Assembly: GCA_905183005.1 (NCBI GenBank)
Contig: CAJJDO010000021.1
Span: 194,773-258,772 of the forward strand
Direction of reading: 5' to 3'
Length of the DNA: 64,000 nt
DNA from: Paramecium pentaurelia
Lineage: Eukaryota; Ciliophora; Oligohymenophorea; Peniculida; Parameciidae
Made by a program: the position numbers and the translations under genes. Below, piece by piece: positions 63,260 to 64,000 of the stretch. Every line of letters starts with the position of its first letter. Position 1 is the first letter of the stretch. The notes under the pieces are model-generated. The model was not told the DNA's origin. It saw nothing but the letters and a program-made list of their open reading frames with translations, and searched no databases.

Positions 63260-64000
63260 TCATTATTAATTTACTATATTAATAACATTATCATCCTTAA
63301 GATTATGCTTTAATTCAGCTATTGCTAAAGTTGCAAAATTTTATCTAACTTTACTTATGAATGTCTAAGAATAACTATCACTTTTTATCAATTCTCCTCT
63401 TGTATACAAAAAGAATAGAGCATATAAAGCAAAAACACCACAATCCTATAATAAATTAATAGTTTACTGATGATCCAATCTGTCTGGGAGTGTTTTTTTA
63501 TATTTTCCAATCAATATTTTTTGAACATTTATACTTTATAATTTTTTCAATTCCAGCTATAATATCCGCATTATATCCATTTAGGGAATCTTGATATATA
63601 ATTATACCTTCTTTAAAATAGACTAATACACTTATCCAATGATAATTTCCTAGATTAATTGGAAAGTAGGCATAATCATAATTACTAATTGAATTTCCTT
63701 TTTAATAGTCATTATTTAAAGTTTATACAGAAAGGAGATTTTCTAATTAAGAAATTTTGTAAATCCCCTAATCAACATTTTTACTTTAACTAATGTTTAT
63801 GATTTCGAATAAAAAATTTTTCTTTTGTTTTTCAGTTACTTAAACCTATTGTTTAGAATATTAAGTAAACTAATTGTTTTTTTGAATAATTGAATTAGAA
63901 ATAAAATTTGATTAATTAGTTTTCCTATCCTCTATCTATTATTTGATTTTATTTATTTTTTAAAGGTCAATCAAATCGCTCGGTAATTAGTTTGTTAATT
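63260..64000 (-). CDS. Ulp1-type SUMO protease (C48), N-terminus beyond window
   Basis: The last 230 or so residues of a protein whose start lies past the right edge. A 22-nt TAG intron is at 63446-63467. The C48 catalytic pattern is complete in what is seen: YHWISVLVYF with the catalytic His, IIIYQDSLNGYN with the catalytic Asp, then TPRQIGSS and, after the intron, DCGVFALYALFF with the nucleophile Cys. These proteases process SUMO precursors and remove SUMO from targets. The Gln of the oxyanion hole normally lies in PxQxNxxDCG; here RQIGSSDCG keeps a Gln at that place. It converges with the tethered bZIP gene, 100 bp apart. Confidence 0.88.

Noticed and set aside
1..64000. Reading the many in-frame TAA and TAG codons as evidence of pseudogenes
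   Set aside because: They align with glutamine positions and Q-rich runs throughout conserved genes, which is the reassigned ciliate code.

Overview
This window reads as ciliate macronuclear DNA, most like Paramecium or a close relative. It is very AT-rich. Long protein-coding frames are full of TAA and TAG where homologues have glutamine, and TGA is the only stop. Genes are cut by tiny introns, nearly all 19-34 nt with GT...AG ends. I reconstructed genes by hand with ciliate code (TAA/TAG = Gln), joining exons where a tiny intron restores a conserved frame. For the spliced models given as complete, the exon sum is a multiple of three; the single exception is the PIP kinase gene, which carries a +1 shift.

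Layout: 1-12 kb holds a FAM184-like coiled-coil protein (cut by the left edge), mitochondrial acyl carrier protein, an FLVCR-like transporter, eEF1B-gamma, a degenerate histidine-kinase-like membrane protein and an OSCA/TMEM63-type channel. 13-28 kb holds a glutamine-rich protein, a REJ/GPS polycystin-1-like membrane protein, a MORN-repeat pseudokinase, a C2HC-type zinc protein, an RCC1-repeat protein, a small basic protein and an EF-hand/PIP5-kinase fusion. 28-40 kb holds a tiny membrane protein, a pterin-dehydratase-like protein, a PP6 regulatory (SAPS) subunit, a double-RING protein, U2A', a large TmcB-like PAS membrane protein and a helical protein of unknown role. 40-50 kb holds an SLC44 choline-transporter-like gene next to an exact 1157-bp repeat joined through one N (an assembly scar), a CK1 kinase, a VPS9 protein, a bZIP protein and two unknowns. 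50-64 kb holds RPB11, an ERK7/MAPK15 kinase, a pair of tandem coiled-coil/EF-hand paralogues, a small coiled-coil protein, a second degenerate histidine-kinase-like protein, a membrane-tethered bZIP factor and a Ulp1-type SUMO protease (cut by the right edge).

There are no operons, rRNA, tRNA, CRISPR or recognisable transposons. Genes lie on both strands with short spacers and are mostly functionally unrelated neighbours. The points that most deserve a second look are the membrane-tethered bZIP (an ATF6/CREB3-like layout), the two membrane proteins with eroded histidine-kinase ATPase domains, the many introns that seem to end in AAG or CAG rather than TAG, and the assembly duplication.
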